From CAZCVI01 sp964502145 (GTDB lineage Bacteria; Acidobacteriota; Aminicenantia; UBA2199), in the NCBI GenBank assembly GCA_964502145.1, contig CAZCVI010000006.1, positions 1 through 64,000 on the forward strand: 64,000 nt of DNA, read 5' to 3'. Both the position numbers and the translations under genes were made by a program. Shown here one piece after another: positions 33,465 through 42,200 of this stretch; position 1 is the first letter of the stretch, and each line of letters starts with the position of its first letter. Below the pieces are notes generated by a model. It was not told where the DNA came from and did no database searches. It saw only the letters and a program-made list of their open reading frames with translations.

Positions 33465-33647
33465 TTATTTTAATTCCTGTTCAATAACTGTTCTGAATAA
33501 TTGGGCAAACTGGGTGATTTGTTCCTTGTCTCGGAAGATAGAGTGATGGTCGCCGGTGATTTCATGATAAATAACGGGATTGTGGCAGTACTCTTTCCAG
33601 AATTCGACGCGATCGGGGTTCAAATTGGCCCAGAAAAAATGGAGGAA
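33465..33647 (-). pseudogene. orphan 3' end of an NRPS thioesterase
   Basis: In one minus-strand frame ending at the TAA 33465-33467, about 60 codons match the last part of the three intact TEs: LHFFWANLNPDRV, then WKEYCHNPVIYHE, GDHHSIFRDKEQ with the catalytic His, and ending EQELK as in NRPS-C. Upstream of 33648 the match stops at once, and an in-frame stop lies near 33687. The nucleophile Ser and everything before it are missing. Bases 33529-33602 are identical to 39299-39372 in NRPS-B. It is a relic of a fourth synthetase or a recombination scar, and it directly abuts the PIN gene. Confidence 0.85.
33529..33602. repeat. 74-bp perfect direct repeat, copy 1 (TE-derived)
   Basis: Identical base for base to 39299-39372 and in the same orientation. 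Together the two copies bracket the 5.7-kb accessory region holding the PIN/ATPase operon. Confidence 0.9.
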
Positions 33648-33664
33648 AAAGTACTGTTTTGGGT

Positions 33665-34168
33665 TCAGATGATATTGTCTTGAAAATCAGGGAGACGTTT
33701 GAGTCGAGAGTCCATAGTGGCAAAAAGGCATTTTTCCCTGCTTAATGCAGTAGCCAGATGAATGGCATCGATCCATTCAATCGCTTTCGACTGTCCGTCA
33801 GGCATGGTGACATAAGCGGGGATTTGGAGAAGAGGTAAAAATAATGAATCATCCACGGGGGCGACAACAAACCATTCGGGTGGCTGATCGATAAAGCCAC
33901 TGAATTGCTCCAACTGAAATCGATTCTCGGCGATCTCCTGGAATTTACGGGCGATTTCAAGAAATGCAACGGTGGAAGCGACAATCCGATGTACTCCTTG
34001 ATCATCGTACATGCGAATTATTTTTTGCATCTCCCTGACTACTGGCATTCTCAAAAATTTCGTGGGTTCTACAAGACTGACATTAAAATGTTTCTTCTCT
34101 TTCCATTGCTCAAAATATTGCGCCAGGAAATCCGATAAGACATGGGTGTCCAAGACGATATCGTGCAT
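33665..34168 (-). CDS. PIN-domain ribonuclease
   Basis: A 167-aa protein with the PIN acidic set: Asp7 in VLDTHVLSDF, Glu71 in FLEIARK, Asp134 in EWIDAIHLATAL and Asp153 in ATMDSRLKRL. PIN proteins are Mg2+-dependent RNases, most often VapC-type toxins; at 167 aa this one is longer than a typical VapC (about 130-140), with extra sequence between Asp7 and Glu71. Its ATG directly follows the TAG of the 145-aa gene, implying translational coupling. Being last in a four-gene operon with an ATPase, it is more likely the effector of a multi-gene conflict system than a simple VapC. Its stop lies 18 bp from the TE relic. The fold is confident, the target unknown. Confidence 0.85.
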   Translation of the reverse strand: MHDIVLDTHVLSDFLAQYFEQWKEKKHFNVSLVEPTKFLRMPVVREMQKIIRMYDDQGVHRIVASTVAFLEIARKFQEIAENRFQLEQFSGFIDQPPEWFVVAPVDDSLFLPLLQIPAYVTMPDGQSKAIEWIDAIHLATALSREKCLFATMDSRLKRLPDFQDNII

Positions 34169-34606
34169 CTATTCCTCATCCGAAGGGGTGATATTTTTTG
34201 CCATCTGTTCAAAAACCTCTGCGGACCACCATGTATTGGGGGTAATCCGTAAAGATAGGTAAGTTATGGAATCCCGGGGGGATATTTTACTGGAAGCAGC
34301 GATTCTCCAAGGTACTATTTCTTCGTTTTCACTCAATTCTTCAAACATGGTCTCGCTCAATCTTTCCCTATCCAGCTCGGCAATTTGAATTTGCCCGGAA
34401 GCCACGGGCCCCTCTTTGAATTGATTAAAAATAATCTCTATCTCTGCCGATGATTTTAAGGTATTTTTCTTATAATCCTCGGTGATGTACAACAAATCGC
34501 CCACGGAACAAATTCCCAGATTAGACTTTTCTTCTATGTCTTCTTCCAACTCTTGCTTCTCAAAATATCTTTTTAGTTCCGCGAATGGGACAAAGCGAGT
34601 TTCCAT
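34169..34606 (-). CDS. small acidic protein of unknown function in the PIN operon
   Basis: A 145-aa protein, rich in Glu and predicted mixed alpha/beta; I do not recognise a family. Features: an N-terminal charged helix (residues 6-27), a central EIEIIFNQFKEGPVASGQ segment, and a Trp pair (NTWWSAE) near the C-terminus. It lies 15 bp downstream of the ATPase gene and abuts the PIN gene with no gap, which is the usual position of an antitoxin or adaptor of the downstream nuclease. That role is inferred from position only. GGTGGGAGAAT precedes its ATG at a suitable distance. Confidence 0.7.
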   Translation of the reverse strand: METRFVPFAELKRYFEKQELEEDIEEKSNLGICSVGDLLYITEDYKKNTLKSSAEIEIIFNQFKEGPVASGQIQIAELDRERLSETMFEELSENEEIVPWRIAASSKISPRDSITYLSLRITPNTWWSAEVFEQMAKNITPSDEE

Positions 34607-34621
34607 GGTATTCTCCCACCG

Positions 34622-35995
34622 TTACTCTTCTCTTAAATCCACAATGGGTTTGGACAGGGGTGCGATTTTTTCTTCAATATCGGGTTCCATGGGATTGATG
34701 GTGTTTGCGGTTTTTTGAACCATTGCCATTGTTATTTCCGTCACGTTTTCTTCAATCGCTTTTTCAATCAGAGTATGCAAAAGTTTCAAGTAAAAACCGG
34801 GGACACTGTTAGAAATTTTTAAGGCTTCCTGCAACACGGGTTCAGTAAAAGGAAACAAGGTATCTGTTCCGGTATTCTCAAGCCGAGACGCGTTAATATA
34901 GGCTTGGGCCAAAGGAATGGCAAAACGTTCAGCAACAGGGCGAAAGTAAATGGTGTTTTCATGAGCGGAATTCCCGCCACCAATGGAAGCAAACCGATCC
35001 ATTCCCGCTGCTTCCCAGTGGGGCACCATTAATTCTTGGAGGTATGGATGAATGGTAAAAAGCACGCTATAAAAAGAGTACTTGGTATTTTCAAAATCGC
35101 CATCAATAAAAAAATGGCGGAGGTTATCTATAAAGGTTCTTCTCTCCATTCTATTCAAGGGAGGGAAGACCTTCTCCAATTCATCAAATAAGATAATGCC
35201 TTTGGTAAATCCTGCTTTTAGGAATATTCTGATTAAATCAGAGAATAAGATACGATCCCCGTTCTTTCGCCAATAGGCATCCGATTGGTTATCCATGTAG
35301 CGGGTTAATACTAAATTGCCATTGCCTCCAAACGCCAGTATATCGGTTAATTCAGCATCAATGTTCAGCTTTTCAAGAATAGACTTGATGGCATGATTTA
35401 AATTGCCAGTCGAAACCTTCTTTTCTTGCAGCCAACTGTCCTGACCCAGAGTTTCAACCAGGTCATCGCCCACTTCATCCAGAACATTTTGTGGTATCAG
35501 TCCAGAAAAGGCTTTTAATCGGCAGATTGCCTCATTGATAATGTTTTGGTCAACCAATTGCTTGATAATAAGGCGGGATATCTTCCAGAAGTGGTTATAG
35601 TGTCCGCCGGGGATAGGTAATATGTAACTGGCGAAAATAACGTGATCACTCTCTGATAGCTCTCCGCCGAAATCTTTCATAATCCTATTTTTCTCATAAT
35701 TCAAAAACGCAGTTTTGCCAATGCCACGACCTCTCCGGGTGGTGAAATCCATTAAAAATGCGATTCTGTTGGTCTCGGGCTTTGAGGGCTTGGGGATTAA
35801 CAGTTTTTCAAATTGTTTTTCCTCATCTTCTACCAGTTGGTGGCAATAAATAGAACCATTTTCTCGATAATCGGCGCTACCAATAATTATTCCTGGGCTC
35901 TTGGGAAATGGATTTTGTCTAAATTGGAACCGCTCATAGGGATTTGGTTTTTTTATCTGCGTACTCTCTTTTGCTATGCGAAATTTATTACTCAT
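34622..35995 (-). CDS. P-loop (AAA/ORC-like) ATPase of the PIN operon
   Basis: A 457-aa protein with a Walker A-like GRGIGKT at residues 89-95 (preceded by Arg-Arg instead of the usual first Gly), Walker B GIILFDE at 266-272, and a polar sensor-1-like FTIHP near 313-317. The long insert of about 170 residues between Walker A and B and the helical C-terminus suggest an ORC/STAND-like ATPase rather than an ABC or SMC protein. ATPases of this kind in bacterial conflict operons act as sensors or switches that license a nuclease; here the PIN protein would be the nuclease. It lies 15 bp after the 454-aa gene and 15 bp before the 145-aa gene. No exact family could be assigned. Confidence 0.8.
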   Translation of the reverse strand: MSNKFRIAKESTQIKKPNPYERFQFRQNPFPKSPGIIIGSADYRENGSIYCHQLVEDEEKQFEKLLIPKPSKPETNRIAFLMDFTTRRGRGIGKTAFLNYEKNRIMKDFGGELSESDHVIFASYILPIPGGHYNHFWKISRLIIKQLVDQNIINEAICRLKAFSGLIPQNVLDEVGDDLVETLGQDSWLQEKKVSTGNLNHAIKSILEKLNIDAELTDILAFGGNGNLVLTRYMDNQSDAYWRKNGDRILFSDLIRIFLKAGFTKGIILFDELEKVFPPLNRMERRTFIDNLRHFFIDGDFENTKYSFYSVLFTIHPYLQELMVPHWEAAGMDRFASIGGGNSAHENTIYFRPVAERFAIPLAQAYINASRLENTGTDTLFPFTEPVLQEALKISNSVPGFYLKLLHTLIEKAIEENVTEITMAMVQKTANTINPMEPDIEEKIAPLSKPIVDLREE

Positions 35996-36010
35996 GGGAT
36001 ACTCCTATAT

Positions 36011-37375
36011 TTAATTGTGCTTCTCAATTCTTTCAGTTTTGGTCATGGCAATCAGTGAATAAGGCTTTCCATCCAAGATGACGGGGCGTCTGAGTTTTTG
36101 ATAACCACCGCCCTGATCTTCGCGGATATCCGATTCCAGAGAAATGGTATATAATTGGTGGTGTGGTCTGTCACTCTTTAATCCAAGTACGGACGATTTA
36201 AGAAAAAGATCGAAGAGTTCCGCACTTATTCTTAATTGCTGGCACACTTCATCCCGGACATCCATCAGCGAGACATACAGGGATTTAACTAGAGTATAAA
36301 AGTGTTGGTGCTGGCGATATAGGATGTCAAGGAAGTTGTTTATGCTGGCTTCATTGATAGGGGGGTGATGTAAAAATAATTTTTCCCCGATAAGATTGGT
36401 TATATTTTCCAGTAAAACAAAAGAATTGGAATTCGTATTGCTTTTAAATACCGAAACTGGAAAAATCAGGCGGCCAGGTATCTGGGGATGGGAATCGGTA
36501 TAATGAATCAAACCCAGTTCCGCCAGACGGGGACACCAAGCAATGTAAATACGGAAAGATAAGGGCTGTTTTTCAGAATCAAAGTCCACTTGTGATGTGA
36601 TCGGGTTCTTATTGCCAAAAAGAAGGTTGACTGCGGCTTCTATCATGGCATTAAATAAACGGAGACGGGGTGCATATGTCTCCATTTTTCCTTTTTCTTT
36701 TTTATCTTTTTTTTTTGGTTTTGCCGTAGTGCGGGGTTGTACTTGACTTAAGCGGGTCCATTTATTTTTTACTTCCGTCAACCATGTTGTTTCATCAATA
36801 GGGAACGCCCCTGTGCAAGTTTTATTGATTAAGCGGATGGAAGCCCCGGCTTGTTCGGCCAGTTCATTGTCCCATTCTTTGTTTTCCCATTTTCTGGCTT
36901 TAGGGTGCCAATTGGGGAGTGGTGCGGGTATCACGATTTGTCCTTGTCCTGACGGATTAAGTTCCCAAAGACGGTTTACAAACCAGCCGGGAATGATGTA
37001 CAACTGATGCATTTCTATAATTAATTGTTGGGTAAAGGCATTTCTATCAGACTCATACAAAAGCCAGAGAGTCTTGCCTTTTTTTGTTAAAGTAAATCCA
37101 GGTGCTCCGTGTTTGGTTTGTTTTTCTAACCAATCAAAGTTTATCAATTCACGAATAAGGTCATCAATCACCCTTCTACTTAATTTTTTGATAAACATCA
37201 AACCTTTTACTCGATTTGACAATCCTTCAGTCAGTTGTGGTTTTGTAAATTCGCCCTGTTTTTCACCAATTTCCAACGCATCTATAAAAAGTCTTAGATC
37301 AGTGAAAAGACCAACTTTTCTCTTTGGTGGTTGCGGCCAAAACAGTTTTTGCTTGTAGAGAGGTTGCACATTCAT
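36011..37375 (-). CDS. winged-helix-like protein, first gene of the PIN/ATPase operon
   Basis: A 454-aa protein, family not recognised. Residues 20-110 look like a winged helix: a helix-rich part, then RRVIDDLIRELINFDWLEKQ and a wing-like strand before TKKGKTLWLLYE. A Lys-rich linker lies at about 221-233, and the C-terminal half is mixed alpha/beta with many aromatic residues. It may be the recognition or DNA-binding component of the operon. No ribosome binding site precedes the ATG; instead a good promoter ends 7 bp upstream, so the mRNA is probably leaderless. It opens a four-gene operon with 15-, 15- and 0-bp gaps. Confidence 0.75.
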   Translation of the reverse strand: MNVQPLYKQKLFWPQPPKRKVGLFTDLRLFIDALEIGEKQGEFTKPQLTEGLSNRVKGLMFIKKLSRRVIDDLIRELINFDWLEKQTKHGAPGFTLTKKGKTLWLLYESDRNAFTQQLIIEMHQLYIIPGWFVNRLWELNPSGQGQIVIPAPLPNWHPKARKWENKEWDNELAEQAGASIRLINKTCTGAFPIDETTWLTEVKNKWTRLSQVQPRTTAKPKKKDKKEKGKMETYAPRLRLFNAMIEAAVNLLFGNKNPITSQVDFDSEKQPLSFRIYIAWCPRLAELGLIHYTDSHPQIPGRLIFPVSVFKSNTNSNSFVLLENITNLIGEKLFLHHPPINEASINNFLDILYRQHQHFYTLVKSLYVSLMDVRDEVCQQLRISAELFDLFLKSSVLGLKSDRPHHQLYTISLESDIREDQGGGYQKLRRPVILDGKPYSLIAMTKTERIEKHN

Positions 37376-37381
37376 AGATTC

Positions 37382-37410
37382 AATTTATCGCAATTTCTCC
37401 ATAATGTCAA
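37382..37410 (-). promoter_or_regulatory. promoter of the four-gene operon, leaderless layout
   Basis: Minus-strand consensus TTGACA (37405-37410), 17-bp spacer, TAAATT (37382-37387). Transcription would begin at or within a base or two of the ATG at 37375. Confidence 0.65.
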
Positions 37411-37740
37411 GGGGAGTCGTTTTAAAAAGGCAATTCTTGTTTTGGTTCTTCTGGCGAGGGCGAGAACTATGTGCAGAGCAAGCACAAGATTTGCCCTAAC
37501 GATAACGAAGAAATGCATAGTAATTCAAAAAAGGCTTTAAAAAATTCTTTCAGATTCCAATTCTCTTGCAATGGATTGGCGACCGGAAGGAAATTTAAAG
37601 AGTTGCCACTTAATATTTCCTGCCAGATGGGAGCTAGGGTTTGCCAAAATCTATTTAACCATAAAGGACACGAAGAAGAATAAGAAGAAAAAAGGATATA
37701 AGAAAAAAACTCGCGTGGGATGGAGCATTAATGCAATAGT
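37411..37740. other. intergenic region without a recognisable gene
   Basis: About 330 bp between the operon promoter and the end of the 213-aa gene. It has no credible open frame, tandem repeat or hairpin that I can see; an A/G-rich stretch lies at about 37670-37705. Confidence 0.6.
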
Positions 37741-38382
37741 TTAGAGAGTAAGGGGGGTAACAGAAAAAGGTAATAGGTGTTTATTTTTTCTGGCGTACAA
37801 AAACATAATTAATTCAATAGCACGAAAGGCAGAGATTTCAGTGTTGTTATCGCCAATCTTAGCGCATACTCCTCTACGAAATGCCTCAAAACCAGTCTCC
37901 TTTTTGGTCTCTTCCAAGCCATGAATATACTTCTGATATTTATCAATCTTTTTGAGCTTATTGTAACTGGCAGGCTCATTAAAAACGTAGGTATAGATTA
38001 AAGAGTCCCAAATCGCAAATTTTTCCGGTGCCACAAAATGAAGCAGCTTCGAAGCACCAACAAGAGAATGGTTCACTAATTTCGCCAACTTCTCCAAATC
38101 GTTATATTTACCAGGAATATACCCAGATTCCTTTACTTTCTTTAAAATAACTACGCCACCCTCAAGGCTTACCTCATTTGGGTGCAAATGAAGAATTGTG
38201 GGCATCCATCCATATATCATATGCGCTCCACAAACAAGGTCCTCCACCGAAAATTTATCTATCCCCTGAAAATATTTAAGAATATGAGGATAGGAAATTA
38301 TGTAAGAATCCTTTGGGTCAACCAGTGTGTCAAGGTCCATTTCTAATACGGCCTTAATCCGATTAATCATTTCATTTGTCAT
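37741..38382 (-). CDS. unknown helical protein with LLHFVAPEKFAIWDS motif
   Basis: A 213-aa, mostly helical protein. The stretch SKLLHFVAPEKFAIWDS (around residues 110-126) followed by a Tyr-rich helix recalls helix-hairpin-helix-containing DUFs found scattered in bacterial accessory regions, but I cannot assign the family or any activity. The start is well defined: AAGGAGA lies a few bases before the ATG, and a strong promoter lies at 38446-38474. It is a single-gene unit on the same strand as the PIN/ATPase operon but 365 bp upstream with its own promoter, so a shared function is only suggested by location. Confidence 0.65.
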   Translation of the reverse strand: MTNEMINRIKAVLEMDLDTLVDPKDSYIISYPHILKYFQGIDKFSVEDLVCGAHMIYGWMPTILHLHPNEVSLEGGVVILKKVKESGYIPGKYNDLEKLAKLVNHSLVGASKLLHFVAPEKFAIWDSLIYTYVFNEPASYNKLKKIDKYQKYIHGLEETKKETGFEAFRRGVCAKIGDNNTEISAFRAIELIMFLYARKNKHLLPFSVTPLTL

Positions 38383-38445
38383 GTTTTCTCCTTTGTTCCA
38401 AGACTTTTTTTTAATTAAGCACTGTGGCAGAGCAGAATTAATGCA

Positions 38446-38474
38446 ATCATAGCATGGTATGCCCGACTAGTCAA
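38446..38474 (-). promoter_or_regulatory. sigma70-like promoter of the 213-aa gene
   Basis: Minus-strand TTGACT (38469-38474), 17-bp spacer, TATGAT (38446-38451). Leader of about 57 nt ending in the AAGGAGA ribosome binding site. Confidence 0.65.
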
Positions 38475-38487
38475 TAGAAAATGGTGA

Positions 38488-39167
38488 ATCTATTCAGTTT
38501 TTTGCACGCCACCCAACATCTTTCGAAATCCTGGTCATCCATTAATCCCCTTTGCTTATTAATGATAACCCATAAATCACTCAATGGCAGGGTTTTACTG
38601 CCCTCGATTCCACAAAAAATACTCAACCGCCAGGTTTTATTGCTCTCGATTCACAAACAAAACTCAACCGCCAGGTTTATTCGTCTCGATACTAAAAAAA
38701 AAACTCAACCGCCAGGTTTTAAAGCCCTCGATTCCAAAAAAAAAACTCAACCGCGAGGTTTATTACTCACGATGCTACAAAAAAGACTGAACGGCGAGGT
38801 GTGGAAGGTGAATGGCCACCTAAAAACCTGGCGTCTGAGTAAAAAACCTGAACCGTGAGGTTAAAAAGGTGAACCGAGAGCAAAATTTCGTGTCGGTTGT
38901 ACTTAAAAAAGTGAACTGTCAATCTTTAGTGAGAAACGTCAGGTTCTGGGACGGAATCCCCTTTTTTTTGCTACTACATTTAACAAATTGCAGCAAATGT
39001 GGCGCAAATAGGCCGGGGTTTTGAGGAGGGGAGGTTGAAATCATTGGTTTGCACCCAAGGCTTTTTGCTGTTGGCGTGATTTTGCTTTTCGGGCACGAAG
39101 AGGTTATAGTTTTGGGGAGAGATTTTTGGGCAGGGAAGGATAGTGCCGTCCAAAAAACTGAATAGAT
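38488..39167. other. noncoding element bounded by a 17-bp inverted repeat
   Basis: ATCTATTCAGTTTTTTG at 38488-38504 and its exact reverse complement at 39151-39167 enclose 680 bp; the match continues weakly inward. Inside are the 41-bp tandem repeats and a short minus-strand open frame (38980-39219) without known similarity. It may be a decayed insertion sequence or MITE. No transposase can be demonstrated. Confidence 0.5.
38579..38826. repeat. 41-42-bp tandem repeat, six copies
   Basis: Units start at 38579, 38621, 38662, 38703, 38745 and 38786. The core is ACTCAACCGCCAGGTTTTA, followed by a CTCGAT word and an A-rich tail; the first and last units are more diverged. The period is not a multiple of three, so it is not coding. 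Confidence 0.85.
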
Positions 39168-39234
39168 ACAAAATGGTGAGAATAAAATTCTCCCGTTCAA
39201 AAAAGTCTCTACAATCCACAGACCTATCAACGTG

Positions 39235-42200
39235 TTACGTTATTACTGCTTCAATAACCTCTCTGAATTTACTTGCAAACTCTGCGATTTGCTGGGTATC
39301 TCGGAAGATAGAGTGATGGTCGCCGGTGATTTCATGATAAATAACGGGATTGTGGCAGTACTCTTTCCAGAAATCAACGCGACCTGGGTTTTGATTGGCC
39401 CAGAAGAAATGAAGGGGGACATGAATCTTGCCATTAGGAAAATAATGCGGGCTGGCATTTCTGTGGGTGCGACTCAAATTAAGATACTGAACCAACTCTT
39501 TGCCTGTAAGACCAAAATAATTGGGAAGCGCAAGAGCATTGTTAATGAGTAATTGCCGCAATTGCTCTACCATGGCAGGTTCAATGGCTATGAACTGGGC
39601 AGTCTTAGTCCATAACAAATCGAGATCCTCTATTTTATCCAACTCGGTGGCGGCGCCCATTGACATAAAGAATGGTCTGATAAAATTCTTCTCGGATTCC
39701 ACGGTAAACGTTTCATAAGCAGTATCAATTAAACAATCAGGACCAGAACAATCGACAAGACCAAGGAACGATACCTTTTCCCCGCTTCTCTCCAATTGCA
39801 ACGCCATCTCCAAACCAAGATGCCCACCCCAAGACCACGTGAAAAGATTGTACGGCCCATGGGGCTGAACCTGTTTGATTTGTTGAATGTAACGGGCCGC
39901 GATTTCTTCAACGGTAATATTTAGGGGAACATAATTATTTAGTTTTTCTGACTCTACACCCCAACAATTATAACGGGTGCCCAATTGTTTGGAGAATTCC
40001 ATGTACGCGCCAACATCACCAAGTACTTCATGCAGGAAGAAAATATTCAGAACGGATTGGGGGGAACCATTTAACATGACAAAGGTCTGAGGAATGGTGG
40101 TGGACACATCGGGCAATTGCACTCCACTTAAATAGTTTTCCAATGCAAGAATGGTAGGATAAGCAAACAGGGTAGCGACGGGGATGTCTTTGGCGAGTTT
40201 TTCCCGCAATAAATTAGCGAGTCTAACGAGATCAAGGGAGTTGCCACCGAGATCAAAGAAATTATCCTGAATACCGATTCTCTCCTGGCCGAGAACGTCC
40301 TGCCAAATGGAAACAATGGTTCGTTGCATGGCGGTGACGGGTTCCTGGTAGGTATCGGTGGCGGGAAAATCGGTTTCCAATGGCAGGGGGAGCTTGGGAC
40401 GATCGATTTTGCCGTTGGGGTTCAAGGGGAGGTGGTCCAATGGCACAAAACAGGTGGGAATCATATAGTCGGGCAACTTTTTCTGGAGATACTCTTTTAA
40501 TTGGGCGGTGGTGGGGATGTTTTCCACGGTGGTAAAATAGGCGCATAGGGAATGGCGGTGCTGGTTCTTTTGATCAATGACAACGGCTTCTTGGATCAGG
40601 GGGTGCATGTTTAAGAGTTTCTCGATTTCTCCCAATTCAATTCTGAAACCGCGTATTTTTATCTGGGAATCTATGCGACCGATGAATTCAATGTTCCCAT
40701 CAGGAAGCCAACGGGCTTGATCCCCGGTTCTGTATAATGTAGTGGGTGATGGGGAGAGGATTGAGGAAGAGAAAAATTTGTGGTGGGTTAATTCGGGGCT
40801 ATTTAAATACCCCCGGGCCAATCCATCACCGCCAACGAGGAGTTCCCCGGGAATACCTATGGGTAATAATTGATCGTATTTATCGACGATATAGGTGGTG
40901 GAATTGGCAATGGGTTTGCCAATGGGAATATCCTGGGTGTATTGCTGTTGGATTAAGAAGGTAGTGGAAAAGGTAGTATTTTCGGTGGGGCCATAACAGT
41001 TGATGACGTTTAAGCGGGGAAACTCTTGTCTGACGCGATTGATATGGTCTGGGGAGATGACTTCGCCCCCGGTGAACAAATTCTTTAAACCGGTATAGAC
41101 CTGGATATCGGCTTGTAATATCTGGTTGAACAGGGGAGAAGTGATCCACAGGGTAGTGATATCATTGGTCCTAATGGCGGCTTTTAACGTTTCAGGGGTA
41201 AGTATGATTTCTTTATTTACCAGGACGAGCTTTAAACCATTTAACAACACACCCCATATTTCAAAGGTGGAAGCGTCAAACTCCAAGGCGCCGGTTTGTA
41301 AAATAGAGTCGCCGGGATTAAATACGATATAGTTGGTGTTTTTTACCAAGCGGATGACACTGCGATGTTCGCTCATGGCGCCTTTGGGCTTGCCGGTGGT
41401 GCCGGAGGTGTAGATGATGTAGGCGAGATGGGTGGGAGTAATGGGAATTATAGGAGTTATAGGAGTAATAGGAGTTAAAGTAGTATTAGGAAGAATAGGA
41501 GTTATAGAAATGTGATCTTGGATGAATTGTTGGGTGAGGAGGAGGTTGGCGGAGCTATCGGAGAGCATGTATTGGATGCGATCCTGGGGGTAGTCGGGGG
41601 CGATGGGGAGATAAGCGGCACCGGCTTGTAATATGGCGAGTATGCCGATGATCATTTCTATGGAACGGGGGATTTTAATGGCGACGATGCTTTCGGGTTG
41701 AACACCAAGTGCTATTAAACAATAGGCAAGGTGACTGGATTTATGGAATAATTCGCGGTAGGTTAATTGGCAGTCGTTGTTTTTTTGTCGGATTAGGGCG
41801 ATATAATCGGGGGTGCGTTGGGTTTGTTCGATGAATAATTGGGGGATGGTTTTATTGGCGGGGTACGGGGCGGCGGTGTCATTAAAGGCGATTAATAGTT
41901 GGGCGCGTTCTTGGGAAGATAATAAAGTGAAATCTTTGATCTGCAACTCTTCATTGGAAAGTAATTGCTCAACGGCTACTTGAAAGTGCTGGGACATACG
42001 ATGGATATAATTTGGGTCTATGGCATTGGCATTGTAATTGAAGGTGATGTTTAACTGTTGGGAAACAGACAAGAGAATGTTCAAATCATAATTGGTCTGC
42101 CCAAAAACCTGGGCATGGGTGATGTTTAATGATAAACCCGAACTTTTATGGTGCTCTTTGCCATACTCTTCTAACTGCTGGGTAATGGGATAATTCTCAA

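Noticed and set aside
33665..34606. Classical VapBC toxin-antitoxin pair
   Set aside because: The 145-aa partner is too large and lacks a recognisable DNA-binding antitoxin fold, and the genes sit in a four-gene operon with an ATPase.
38579..38826. Possible CRISPR array
   Set aside because: The repeat core is followed by near-identical, not unique, sequence (CTCGAT word and A-run), units are only 41-42 bp and no cas gene is near. It is a tandem repeat.
38919..39230. Overlapping minus-strand frames that might be a transposase fragment
   Set aside because: No catalytic motif or recognisable family; kept only as part of the inverted-repeat element.
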